Below the pieces are notes generated by a model that saw nothing but the letters and a program-made list of their open reading frames with translations, did not search any database and was not told the origin of the DNA. The position numbers were made by a program, and so were the translations under genes. A DNA stretch of 64,000 nt from Phascolomyces articulosus (taxonomy: Eukaryota > Mucoromycota > Mucoromycetes > Mucorales > Lichtheimiaceae). Where the stretch lies: contig JAIXMP010000023.1 of NCBI GenBank assembly GCA_025677815.1, positions 62,001-126,000 of the forward strand. The letters are read 5' to 3'. Positions 47,558 through 58,195 of this stretch are shown here, one piece after another (positions within the stretch are counted from its first letter, which is position 1; each line of letters begins with the position of its first letter).

Positions 47558-48637
47558 GATTTGTTACAAAATGCGTCAATAAGAAATCAAATGTATATGT
47601 ATTAATGTGTATATGAAAGTGGCTGTATCTATAAGATGATGATGGAAAGGTCTATGTATATATTTATATGAGTAATGCTGAAATTCTATGATGAAATGTA
47701 TGTGAGATGGAGGGAAGGGATGAAGGATAAGTTACAATATATTTATACAAAAATGAAAATGAATGAATAAACGAATGAATGAATGGAGAAGAATAGGTTG
47801 TTGGTTTTATGGAGAAGATAGCTTTCTATCTAAAAAGAAAAAAAGAAAGAGAGATTTTGAAATTAACTTCTTTTTATATATTTCATGTAAAATCAAACTT
47901 ACGGGTCACTTGTCCAACTCATCCAACCAACGAACATTTTCTTTCTCTCTCTTGTCGAATTTCTTTGTTACTTAATAAAATGGGGGAGGGATCGGATATC
48001 CGGGTATCGGATCATCCGAAATCAAAGCTGGGAATTAGGATCACAGAAGTGATTATATAAATAAACTAAGATTTCCTATTGACACTATCTCTACATACCA
48101 GTTAATAAGAAAATTTACATGAATATATATAAATATGATCTTAATGGAAGTTTATATTTAGTATGTTTTTTTTCCTCACAGAATATTAAAAAATGCCAAG
48201 GAGATCTCTATCCGTGGGGGGAATAGGGGAGAAGAGAGCATGAAAGTAAAGTTACCGTAATCTGCAACTTATGCATTTAATATGAAATGCAAAATGACAC
48301 ATTAAATCACACAGGTTAGAAAAAGACAACGAATACTAAAAAGTAGAAAAATCCATCGTCCTTTTCCTCCTCGCCCTTATTATTATCTTATATTTATCCC
48401 TCATTTAATAATAATCAATAATATAATTATTATTTGTTTTATTGATGTGTCATCATAAATTTCATCTTGTCTTGCTCGTTTGGTTGTTGTTTAATATGAA
48501 TGATATATTGGTTATTGATTTTGAAAACGTTTGTGCATGTAATGTATGTATATGTGATATGTGTGATGTTGTGAATAAGAATGCTTTATTATTATTATCA
48601 TTATTTTTTGGGTTATTTTGGTTGTTGTTTACTCCAT
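47558..48637. other. intergenic gap
   Basis: 1.08 kb between the HMG-box promoter and the RPL35 3' end. AT-rich with scattered short frames; a small GC-richer palindromic patch (GGATATCCGGGTATCGGATCATCCG region, 47992-48018) is the only distinctive sequence. No gene recognised. Confidence 0.45.
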
Positions 48638-49509
48638 TTAAGCCTTGACAGCATACTTGCGAAGAGGGAAATGGTTCAATTTCTTTTGTTCCTTTTGGGT
48701 CTTGAGGCTACGTTCAAAAGGAGTCAATGCACGACGCATAGCACGGGTCTTCTTGACGCGCAAATCCAAAGGAATGTACTTCTTCTTTTGATAGAAAAGA
48801 CGAAGTTGTTCACGTTGAGTTTGGTTGATCACGGTCAATGTACGGGCAATGTTCTTACGAGCCAATCCACTAATGTAAATATTAATAAATGATAGGTTTG
48901 TTATTAATAAATTTATTCCTATCCCACATACCACCACTGATATCACACACGCATACATGTACATCACACCTCTTTATTCTTTGTATCTCCATACATTCCA
49001 TTTTCCCTTTTTGTAAATCATATCCTTTCCTTCCACCTTTCTCCCCCCTATTTTTTGTTGTTGTTAAATAAATATAGAGAGTACTGTCTAACTTACATTT
49101 GGTGAAGCTTGGAAGCGGAACCGCCAGCGACCTTTTGAACGCGCAAGGAAGCAAGTTCCTGCTTTTGCTCGTCGAGAGTCTTCAAGAGCTCAGCCTTGTT
49201 CTTGTTGCGAAGTTCGTATGCTTTGACGGCAGCCTGTTTAGAATATTTATAAAAAAAAATAAAAAAAATTAATTTTCACCATTTAATTTTATTTTTTTTG
49301 TGTTGCCTGCCATTCATGCATAATTCTCGAAATCCACCCCACAAGGAGAACATTCATTGTCAAATAATGTTGCAATGTCACCGAAAAAAATGTGGTATGT
49401 CGTATTATTTCGATATCGTCTCTTTAAATGAATGGATGCAGGAATGGATTCGATTCAGATGCATGGATGGATGGATTTTTTCATTGTTGGATTTCGATCA
49501 TATTACCAT
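48638..49509 (-). CDS. rpl35: 60S ribosomal protein L35 (uL29)
   Basis: Coding exons 49233-49097 and 48869-48638 are clear: [32 protein letters not shown], then [49 protein letters not shown] and terminal [10 protein letters not shown]. With an initiating Met this gives 123 aa, as in human L35. As in budding yeast RPL35, an intron directly after the ATG is expected; the best candidate is ATG at 49509-49507 followed by GTAATA, giving a ~273-nt first intron. A GTGAAA alternative after an ATG near 49285 is less likely. Sits at the polypeptide exit tunnel of the large subunit. Codon use is C/G-biased, as for HSP90. Confidence 0.9.
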
Positions 49510-50473
49510 TTGGATTGGTTCAAGAAGGGGAAAGACTTCAATGATAGCAGCAAAGGATCGCTGACTTTAATTTTTTGGGGATCATCCTCCAAGCAAAGTA
49601 ATGCAGAACCCAGCTAATAGGATACTGATTATGCACAACTTTTTTTTTTACCAAGAAAGAAAGTTATGGATCTATGCATGGTATATTCATTTTTATTTAA
49701 TACAAATCTACACACTTTATTTGATATATACTATAACTACAGTAAATTTTGTTTTATAGAAAAAAATTGGGGAATTCAGATAAGATGAGCTTTTTATCTT
49801 TGATACTTGTCAATATAGAAAAAATGCATAAAAAAGTGGGAAATCCTTCTACCTATCCATGTTAATATATATTCGAGGAAAATAATGGAAAGCTTTATTT
49901 GTGCAATAATAATATAAAAGGATAATTATAAAGTGAAACGCTATTGAGTGAATTTGGTTGTTGCTGTTTTTGAAACTATGTCAACATTTGCTATGGATGG
50001 AGTAGGGAAGACGAAAGAAAGCAACATACATATATTATGTTGTGATAAGAAAGAAAAGAAAGAATATATAAAAGGAATAATAGAAGAAAGAGACAGAGAC
50101 AGAGAGTGCAGATCAAATGTACAATACAGAAAAGCGATATTAACTTTTTTTTTGGCTGTTTGAATATAAGGAAAGAGGAAATGTTGTTGTGGTAGTGAGG
50201 GGAATATGTGATAATGAAAAAAATAAAATATAATAATCAAAGGCAATTTGAAATATAGAATTTTGATATAATGTGGTATGAATGAAATGTAGTGTAGTTG
50301 TAACATATATCTATGCCAATATATGTATATATGAAATTGAATGGCCAGATAAGGGGATAAGTTTGAATAATAAGGAGAAATGGTTGGGAGAGATGATCAA
50401 TGGAAATCTAGTAGTATGTTTGTTGTTGTTGTTGTTGTGTGTGTAGGTATGATGTAAAAAAAAAATAGGAATA
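49510..50473. other. intergenic gap
   Basis: RPL35 promoter side and 3' flank of the Kelch-BTB gene. AT-rich; no gene recognised on either strand. Confidence 0.45.
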
Positions 50474-52294
50474 TTATGCTTCCATTGGACTATCAGGTCG
50501 ATTATCTACTTCACGATCTTCATCATCCGAGATTCTATGATAACTTCCATTCCTTGAATCCATCATAAATCCTCCGTTGCCACTAACCAAGACAGCATTA
50601 AGAGGTGTTTCATCCCATATTTGACACAGTACATCGTGAGGTAATTGACGGAACGCTTGTGTTCTCACAACTGCACCAAACCGTTCAAACATGAAATGTA
50701 AAGCATTTTGCTGTAACCCTCGCTGGCCTGCCAGTCCGGCGCAATGATAAATTTTACCGACACTTTCAGTATCCATATCACTATGCAATCGTCGTACACA
50801 AAGAGCTAATAATCTTGGTAAAAGATACAAATTAGCCATGACTAACAAATCAGCAATCAATTCGGGTGGTAAACAGTCCTCCAATGTATCCGTATAGAGA
50901 AATCGAACAAAGGCTTCCAAGACAACAAATGGTTCTGGTAACGTGAGTGTATCTGATACAGATTCCGCCATACCTGAACTCAGCAAATGGGCAAAATGTG
51001 GCCAACGCGCCAAAAGGACTAAACGATGGGCTCGAATATAGCGTCCACCATTGGTTCCATTGGAATGGCCATGTGGGTCGGATGATTCCACATCTTTGGA
51101 TGATCGAATAGAGAAATCGGCACTTTGGGATTGTTGGATAAGTAATCCGACCAAATCAGTTCCTAATTGAGGTGGAGGAACAGGCATAATACCATATTCT
51201 TTTAAATCGACTCGAAGGACATGAGCGTAATAATCGTCCGGTTCTTCATCAATTCCATTGCCACACAAGTAAAATGAAGTTTCATGTTCAGCCATGGCAA
51301 AACTACACCAGTTGTACCCTTCGAAACTAGTGCCCATATCACGATATTGCCATTGCATCGAAGTTAAGTCCAAACTCCAAAGACCTGTGGCTGGCATATC
51401 CCCCGATACGGTTGTAGTTTGTGAATGCGTGACAGCAACGACCAATTGATCACCACATATTTGAGAGAACCGTTGACCTGTCAAGGAAGGGGCAGAAGGA
51501 GAGTCGATTTCAAGGTGAGTGACACCATGGCGATCCACGTCGATAAATGATAAATGATTGGAACGACTCATGTCTTCTTCAAATCCACCAAAGAGGTAAA
51601 GTCGTTTGTTGTACATAAAACTAATATGTTGTGATCGACGCACAAACGGAATGGGTGGATACCATTCCCATGTATTCAAATCAAGGACAAGTAATGTATC
51701 TGCAAAGGTGCCTTGGGTTGATGATAATCCACCAGCAATATAAAGTTTGTCATCATAAATGGTAGCTGAATGTCGCATGCGTCCATCAGGTCGTACACCA
51801 AATGTTTCGGGTTGCCACCATGTCAATGTATCCAAATCCAATACAGCCACATCATCAAAAAACCTTCCATCTTCTTCTCCATTGCCTCCAAAGACAATCA
51901 ACTTGTTTCTTGTTTTCCAAAGCGTGGTGGTATGATCGTTTCGTTTGGCTGGTAATCGTCCCTTGGTGTAAATAATACGTGACCATTGATGATTTTCCAA
52001 TGACAGTTTGTAAAGTGCATTAAAGACATCATCTGTATATTGATCAAATCCACCAAATACATAAATACTATCCCCTACGACTGTCAAGGATGAACCCACC
52101 AAAGGTCCCAATGATTCTCCACATGTTTTAAAGGGTTTGACAAAACTCTTGACTGCGATACCCGATCCACCTCCATTACTGCCTTGGGTTCCTCCTCCAC
52201 TTCCAACTGTTCCAATTCCATTGGAGGAAGAGGGTGTCAAATCGCGTGTTGGACTATGTGTTGAACGTGGTGTACCAGGTGTCGAATTATTCAT
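50474..52294 (-). CDS. Kelch-repeat/BTB domain protein
   Basis: A single uninterrupted frame of 606 aa, unusual here where most genes have introns. A Gly/Ser-rich N-terminus is followed by about six Kelch blades (residues ~55-385: SSLTVVGDSIYVFGGFD, NKLIVFGGNGEEDGRFFDD, RHSATIYDDKLYIAGGLSS, NKRLYLFGGFEED). A BTB/POZ domain follows at ~390-490 (RYIRAHRLVLLARWPHF, LPEPFVVLEAFVRFLYTD), then a BACK-like helical tail (NLYLLPRLLALCVRRL, GLQQNALHFMFERF). Kelch first, then BTB, is the order of LZTR1 and fission-yeast Ral2-type proteins, not of KLHL proteins. LZTR1 is a Cul3 adaptor for Ras-family GTPases; a similar role here is inference. Confidence 0.9.
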   Translation of the reverse strand: MNNSTPGTPRSTHSPTRDLTPSSSNGIGTVGSGGGTQGSNGGGSGIAVKSFVKPFKTCGESLGPLVGSSLTVVGDSIYVFGGFDQYTDDVFNALYKLSLENHQWSRIIYTKGRLPAKRNDHTTTLWKTRNKLIVFGGNGEEDGRFFDDVAVLDLDTLTWWQPETFGVRPDGRMRHSATIYDDKLYIAGGLSSTQGTFADTLLVLDLNTWEWYPPIPFVRRSQHISFMYNKRLYLFGGFEEDMSRSNHLSFIDVDRHGVTHLEIDSPSAPSLTGQRFSQICGDQLVVAVTHSQTTTVSGDMPATGLWSLDLTSMQWQYRDMGTSFEGYNWCSFAMAEHETSFYLCGNGIDEEPDDYYAHVLRVDLKEYGIMPVPPPQLGTDLVGLLIQQSQSADFSIRSSKDVESSDPHGHSNGTNGGRYIRAHRLVLLARWPHFAHLLSSGMAESVSDTLTLPEPFVVLEAFVRFLYTDTLEDCLPPELIADLLVMANLYLLPRLLALCVRRLHSDMDTESVGKIYHCAGLAGQRGLQQNALHFMFERFGAVVRTQAFRQLPHDVLCQIWDETPLNAVLVSGNGGFMMDSRNGSYHRISDDEDREVDNRPDSPMEA

Positions 52295-53458
52295 GATCGT
52301 ATATAGGTTGATAAGTTTGGTACGTAGGTATGTTACGATACGCTTCTTGTTGTTATATGAAAATAAAAGTTGTGGCTTTTTCCAAATAAAGAAAGAAGAT
52401 AAAAAAAGAATAAACCCCCTTTTTTCACTCTTTTTCTTTTTGTTCTTTTATTTTCTTTTATCCCTGAACTTGGTTTTTTTTTTCTTATTACAATCGATTA
52501 ATAAGTTCAATGAAGGATCGTCGAATAAAGTAGATCCGTTTGTTGTCGGGGCTAAATAAGAAAAAGGGTCGGTATATAATATACAAAAAAATGGGGGGAG
52601 TTAGGATGGGGGATTAAAAAAGATTAGGAATGAAGGATGTATATAAACAAGGAGTCGTTTTTGGCTCTGTTAATTAGGTTAATGAAGTACTCTTCTTCTT
52701 TCTATATATAGAGAGAGTATAGAGTGGACAATAATTATAATAAAAAAGAGATCTCTTTTTATAAATGGGATCGCTACAAAATGAACCGCTCTTTTTTTTT
52801 TGGGTTGTTCTTTGTGAGTCTTACCCCTCCTATTGAAACTCAGTATTCAGGCTATATAAAGCGAACCAATCGGTAAAATAATTAACCCTAGAAAATGTTT
52901 GTGGCGGCTTTGGATTGCCTTAATCATCATGTAGAACAATAACAGCAGCAGCACAGATCAAACCAGACCTTTACTTTAATATCTATAACAACCTATTCAT
53001 AGATAATAGTAACGCCAGTAAGATAGTGCTTCTTTTTATAAAAAAAATTATAGAATGTATGAGTAGAATATTATATAATATTAGCCAATAATAAAAATAA
53101 ACAACAATAAGCACCATCATGATCATCCTTTTTATAAGTGTATAACATACACATTTTAATAAGGAAGCTTTTCTGCATTAATTTTCCATAATAATATAAT
53201 CCCCGATGTGAAGCTTCTTGTGCATCGATCAAAAAATGATGTCATAACCGGTATTCAATCATCCTATATGTAACTTTATATAACAACATGTTCTATTTGA
53301 TATCGTCTATTCTACATAATAAAGATAGTTTATCATCTATGCAAAAAATATCATAATAATCAAATTACATTGTGCAGCTAAAAATAATAATATATGCAAG
53401 GAGAAAAAATAGGATGAGGTGTTTCTATTTTACAAAATGATAAGGTGACTCCATATTT
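52295..53458. other. intergenic gap
   Basis: 1.16 kb. T-rich tracts upstream of the Kelch-BTB start, a TATATAAA at 52853-52860 without an assignable gene, then AT-rich 3' flank of the first 7-TM gene. Nothing coding recognised. Confidence 0.45.
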
Positions 53459-54508
53459 TCAAATCGTTGCAATCTATATAAAAGAAATTACCATTGAGAA
53501 ATTAGTACAATAACCATATATGTAATGTAAGACAAGAGAAAAAACATAATACATTACCATGGGATAGTTATTATTAAATGTTGGACTGACTCGCTGCTGT
53601 CCAGCGTCATGCTGTGCACCTGCTGGTCGTTGTTGTGATAAAGTATCATTGTTGTTTTTTTCTGCATTCTCTTCATCATCTTGTAGTTGCTGTTCTTCTG
53701 GTGTCATCATCAAATCAAACTGTGCTTCAACAGCACGAATGTGATACACCCACGCTCTTGGAAATGCGATCAATACAGTAACCAAAGCCACCACCAATGT
53801 ATATCTAATCATTATGGTGGTGATCACAAATTGCACCAAACTGACAGTATAAAAAGGAACAGTTGGAGAAATGAGCGAAAGAACCCCCACCAAGAGAGAA
53901 CCCAAGGTATTACCAAAAACCACTAATCCAATCAATACACCATAAGATAAACCCAACAATCGCATTTGACGGAAATAACTCTTGATAAACATGATAAAAA
54001 TGAGCAGGTGCAATAAAGGCGCGAAATTAAGCCAAATTAAACCGATTCCTGATGAAGTTGTGGGAGAGAGGGTAATGCCAGCGCATATACCAGCTATCAC
54101 AATAAAGCTCAAGAGAAAAATGATTGGACTGGCACCTACGCTTTTTTTGCTGTATTTTATCTTTTGGTTTTCTTTGGGATGTTCTGGTCCACGGACAAGG
54201 ACACTGATATCATATACAATCCACCAGATCCAGATAGGGATGGCATAATCAACATAGTGTGACGCTAGAGCAAATCGGCTTGGATCAATTGGGTAAAGGA
54301 CGGATAAGATGCTGAAAATGCAGGCAAGTAATAAAAGTAGTGTGAGGAAGAAAACACCGTTGTATATCCTGGCGTAGGTGGATGCTCCTGGTGATTTGAA
54401 ACAACAGGACGTTATTACAATGCCGACACCAAAGATCAATAATGGAATATTAAGTCCAAGAATAACAGCCACATCTTGTGATGAATGAATTGATGATATT
54501 GAATCCAT
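53459..54508 (-). CDS. seven-transmembrane protein, tandem family member 1
   Basis: Exon 1 54508-53558 (317 aa); a short last exon 53473-53459 would add four residues and a stop, giving 321 aa. If the intron is retained the frame continues to 53474. Seven hydrophobic segments are seen. Family hallmarks shared with the next two genes are LGLNIPLLIFGVGI in TM1, IWIWWIVYDI in TM3, FGNTLGSLLVGVLSLI in TM6, and AFPRAWVYHIRAVEAQFDLM after TM7, followed by an Asn/Gln-rich acidic cytosolic tail. There is no signal peptide. The topology is receptor-like, but I do not recognise a characterised GPCR class; function unknown. Confidence 0.75.
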
Positions 54509-55425
54509 GATAATAATTCTCTATTATTGATGAGTGATTAAAGAAGAACAAAAAATATAAAAGAATTTCTGTTTCCAAAGTCAAATAATTTTGCTTTGTT
54601 ACCTTATTTTATATTTATATTAGTCATATGTGTGTAACTGTAGCATATTAGTAGATGAGGAGGCTTGCAGCTACGCTTATATGACTACCATAAATGGACT
54701 GAATCAAACAACTTCTTGTGGTGACAGAATATTGTGGTCATTTATGCATGATTTGAGTTATTTATAGATTGAATATTATTTGTTTGTCTATCAAATAAAT
54801 ATACTTGTATATAATATTTTATGTGTCTAAACATTTTCTTGCATAAGCACCCTCCAAAAAAATAAGCTAAGTATTAAACTTTTGTCGTACCAATATTATT
54901 AACAAAATGCTTCTTCTTCTTCTTCTTCTCCTCCCCTCTTCATCTATTACATACTATTCTTGAAAAGTAAAGTAATAATCTTATTTAGTGTTTTACTTCC
55001 ATGTCACCATGCATTTGTTACACGCAGACTTGACGTGAGAGTAAAACGATTTATTGCGTTCCTTTTTTCCCAGGATCTCGCTCTATCCTCCTTTCGTTTC
55101 ATTTACCACCGTCACATTTATTTTCCATGTTGGTTTTCATTAATTATCAGACCATCTTTTATTTTTCAGCAACCACCACGCTTGTATATAAACGTACTCC
55201 AAAATATTTTAGGTTTTCTGACATATTCACTCGTGATTGAAAGATCTCAATTAAATATTAACTCAAAGCTTTGTTTTCGATATAATATATAAACTGTCTA
55301 TTGTTTTATTTTATTGGATATATATATGGTAGATTTATTATGTACAATTTATGATACTGAAGCGAAAAATAGCTACCTATTATTTTAGGTTTTTTTAATG
55401 AGGAAGGAAGAGAGAGGAAAGTAAA
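54509..55425. other. intergenic gap
   Basis: 917 bp, AT-rich. A short plus-strand frame (54960-55292) has no recognisable family. Includes TCT repeats at 54911-54930. Confidence 0.4.
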
Positions 55426-56528
55426 TTAATTGAACCCTGATGGCTGACTATTATTACGAGAAAAATCCTGATGTTCAAGCTGTATGTCAAAATAGTAGAT
55501 GGTTGTTTTGTATATACATAGAATAAATAAAACCGATCGCAAAGTTAGTAAAGTAGTGTTACATATATATATATATATAAACAGAATTTATAAAGAACAT
55601 CTCTTACCATAGGATAAGAAGAAGGTACATGGTTATAGTGCCCAACTTGAGATTGTTGCTGTTGATAATGATGGCCGTCCTGATATTGATAATAAAAAGC
55701 GGGTTCCTCTTGTTGTAATTCTGAATCCACCATATCATATTGAACACTTGCTCCACGAATATGAGGAATCCAGTATCTCGGAAATGCATAAAGAACAGTG
55801 ATCATTGCAAATATAGATGCATATTTGATTGCCACCAACGAAACAATATTATGTGCAAAAGCTATTGAACCGTAAGAACCATAAGTACGAATAGCAAGAG
55901 GCATCAAGGATAAAATACCCATCACGACAGATCCCAATGTATTGCCAATCACCACGAATCCAACCAATAATCGAAACGAGCCACCCAAGGGACGCACGTC
56001 GTGATGGCATTGTTTCATTTGGATTAAGAATACAATGAAATAAATCAGCGTGACAAAATTGAGAAAGGCCACACCAAAACCTACAAAGAGAACAAGAAAT
56101 GTGGTAACAATACCGAGACCAAGAATACTGAAAATGAAATACAATATGGCTCTAGTAATGGGAGCCATGATCTTTTGTTTCTTTGTTGCTTTCATGTTGT
56201 CGAGTTGTATACGAGGATATGAAAGGATGGCAATTAAATCAAATATGATCCACCACGTAAAAATAGGTGGAGCAGCATCAAATACAGCTGTTACAATTGA
56301 AAGTATGCCATTATCGTAATACGCAAAGTCCATGACAATGTTGAGAATGCATGAAAGCATGACAAGAATGGCTGGTCCAAGGACATTCCAGTAAACTCTT
56401 GTATACTCATGACGAGCAGTGGACATTGCTGTGATTGCTGCTATGGTTACTCCAAAAGAAAGAGCTAAAGGTGGAACGTTGACACCCAAAGTATAGGCTG
56501 GTAATTCAGGAGAATCATAAAAATTCAT
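55426..56528 (-). CDS. seven-transmembrane protein, tandem family member 2
   Basis: Exons 56528-55608 and 55479-55426; 975 nt = 324 aa. Intron 2 sits after the same ..YPM residues as in member 1, and the last exon encodes LEHQDFSRNNSQPSGFN. Hallmarks are LGVNVPPLALSFGVTI (TM1), IFTWWIIFDLIAILSYP (TM3), IGNTLGSVVMGILSLM (TM6), and AFPRYWIPHIRGASVQYDMV after TM7, with a Gln/Tyr/His-rich tail. Membrane protein of unknown function, clearly homologous to its two neighbours at the same spacing and orientation. Confidence 0.78.
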
Positions 56529-57343
56529 AGCTACTAATAATTGTAAGTTGTTGTTGTTGTCGTTGCTATAATGGCGATGGTGGTAGTCGGTAAAGTTTAT
56601 AATAACAAATCAGAAAAAGAAAAAACGAAAGAACAGAAGGTTTACATCAAAAACTGACTCAACGTAAATAGTTTTTTATAGAATTTATGGATCATCATGA
56701 TTTTTTGTGTAACTAAGCATGATGATGCTATAAAAGGAATAGCAAAGAAACATTTTTAAAAATAAGGTACGTATTACGCTACACGTAAAATTCTTCATCA
56801 TCTAATATTATTTTACCTATGAGGAATAGTTCAGTGATACCATAATTCAAGAGAGAATTATTTATAGACAGAAAGAAAAAGATGGTTTTATTCTATAATG
56901 TTGAAAGAAGACAAATATTTTTGAATCGAAAGTCATTAAAGTTAGTAGTGATTCGTATCTAACAATGAAAAAACATGTATATCCTGTAGATATGGTCCAG
57001 ATTTACAATTGAACGAGCAAGTTTCTGACCAATAGCATGTATTTAGGTGGTTATCACGAAGAAGGATATAAATAACACAACGTAAAATATAGAGAATAAT
57101 ATACTTGATCTAATAATTTTAGTAGTAAAATGTATTGTTGGGGGACATGACATATTAGTTTAAACAATATTATTTTTTATACAAATTAAAATGAAATGAG
57201 TGGTATGTAAATATTTAATAATACAAGAAGGTCATTGGTACAGGATGCCCTCATCATCTTTTTTTAATCTAAAGCTACAAAACAAGTAGTTAACATGAGT
57301 AATACGTAATTATTTTTTTTTATTGTGACAGTATATATATGCA
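56529..57343. other. intergenic gap
   Basis: 815 bp, AT-rich, with the promoter of member 2 and 3' flank of member 3. No gene recognised. Confidence 0.4.
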
Positions 57344-58195
57344 TCAGTGAAAGTCAGCAGCATTGTTATTATTGTTGGATGATTCCATCATATCACACTG
57401 GATTTCTGCACTTCGAATATGTTGTATCCACGTTCTTGGAAATGCAACAAGCGCCGTCACCAAAGCAAATACACCAGCATACTTAATCAAAACAATGGTG
57501 ATAATCTTTTGAATAAGGCCGGCAGCAAAAAAGTAAGGAATCAATATAAAAACACCCAATAATATAGATCCAATGGCAATACACATCATAAGAGTTGCAA
57601 ACAACCAAAATGGTCCACCCAATGAGTACAAGACATCTTTTGTGGGGGATGCTCCACACATAATGATACATCCCAGAAAACAAAGTAAATGTATAGCCAC
57701 CACAAAGTTAAGAACCACCAAACCAATAGCCCCAGCAACGAAAAAAGTAAGTATGATACATAGGACGGTAAGCATTACAGTCCCAAAAAGATACACACAC
57801 CTACGATTATAAACCAAGAGGTGTGTCATGCAAGAAATTTGTTGTTGACGTTGAAGACATTGTTGTGCATGAGGATAGGATGCTAAGCCCATGATTTCTA
57901 CCATGAGCCACCAGAATACCCATGGAAGTGCATTTTCAAAATAAACAGCCACGATTGCTGTAATAAAACCAACATTGGGTCCTTGAAAATGGGAGGCTAG
58001 CGTCAAACATAGGGTGACAATAAAAAACGAAGATATTAAAAATATACTTGTGTAGATTCTGTTGCTGCTGTTGTACGACGATATTGTATGGTTAGTTTGG
58101 AAGTGAATCCTTGCACTGATGGCTCCGACAGCTATTCCGAAATTAAAGATCAATAATGGAATATTCACTCCAAGAATCTCGGTAGTAGAAGGCAT
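57344..58195 (-). CDS. seven-transmembrane protein, tandem family member 3
   Basis: A single exon of 283 aa. Seven hydrophobic segments with the family motifs: LGVNIPLLIFNFGIAV (TM1), WVFWWLMVEIMGLASYP (TM3), IAIGSILLGVFILI (TM6), and AFPRTWIQHIRSAEIQCDMM after TM7. The cytosolic tail is short (ESSNNNNNAADFH), so it lacks both the long polar tail and the terminal intron of its two neighbours. It is the most divergent of the three. Function unknown. Confidence 0.78.
   Translation of the reverse strand: MPSTTEILGVNIPLLIFNFGIAVGAISARIHFQTNHTISSYNSSNRIYTSIFLISSFFIVTLCLTLASHFQGPNVGFITAIVAVYFENALPWVFWWLMVEIMGLASYPHAQQCLQRQQQISCMTHLLVYNRRCVYLFGTVMLTVLCIILTFFVAGAIGLVVLNFVVAIHLLCFLGCIIMCGASPTKDVLYSLGGPFWLFATLMMCIAIGSILLGVFILIPYFFAAGLIQKIITIVLIKYAGVFALVTALVAFPRTWIQHIRSAEIQCDMMESSNNNNNAADFH

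Noticed and set aside
55601..55620. C-terminal read-through of 7-TM member 2 (VRDVLYKFCLYIYIYV..)
   Set aside because: It is the intron: GTAAGA donor after YPM and a clean acceptor at 55481-55480 lead to a short polar exon with its own stop.
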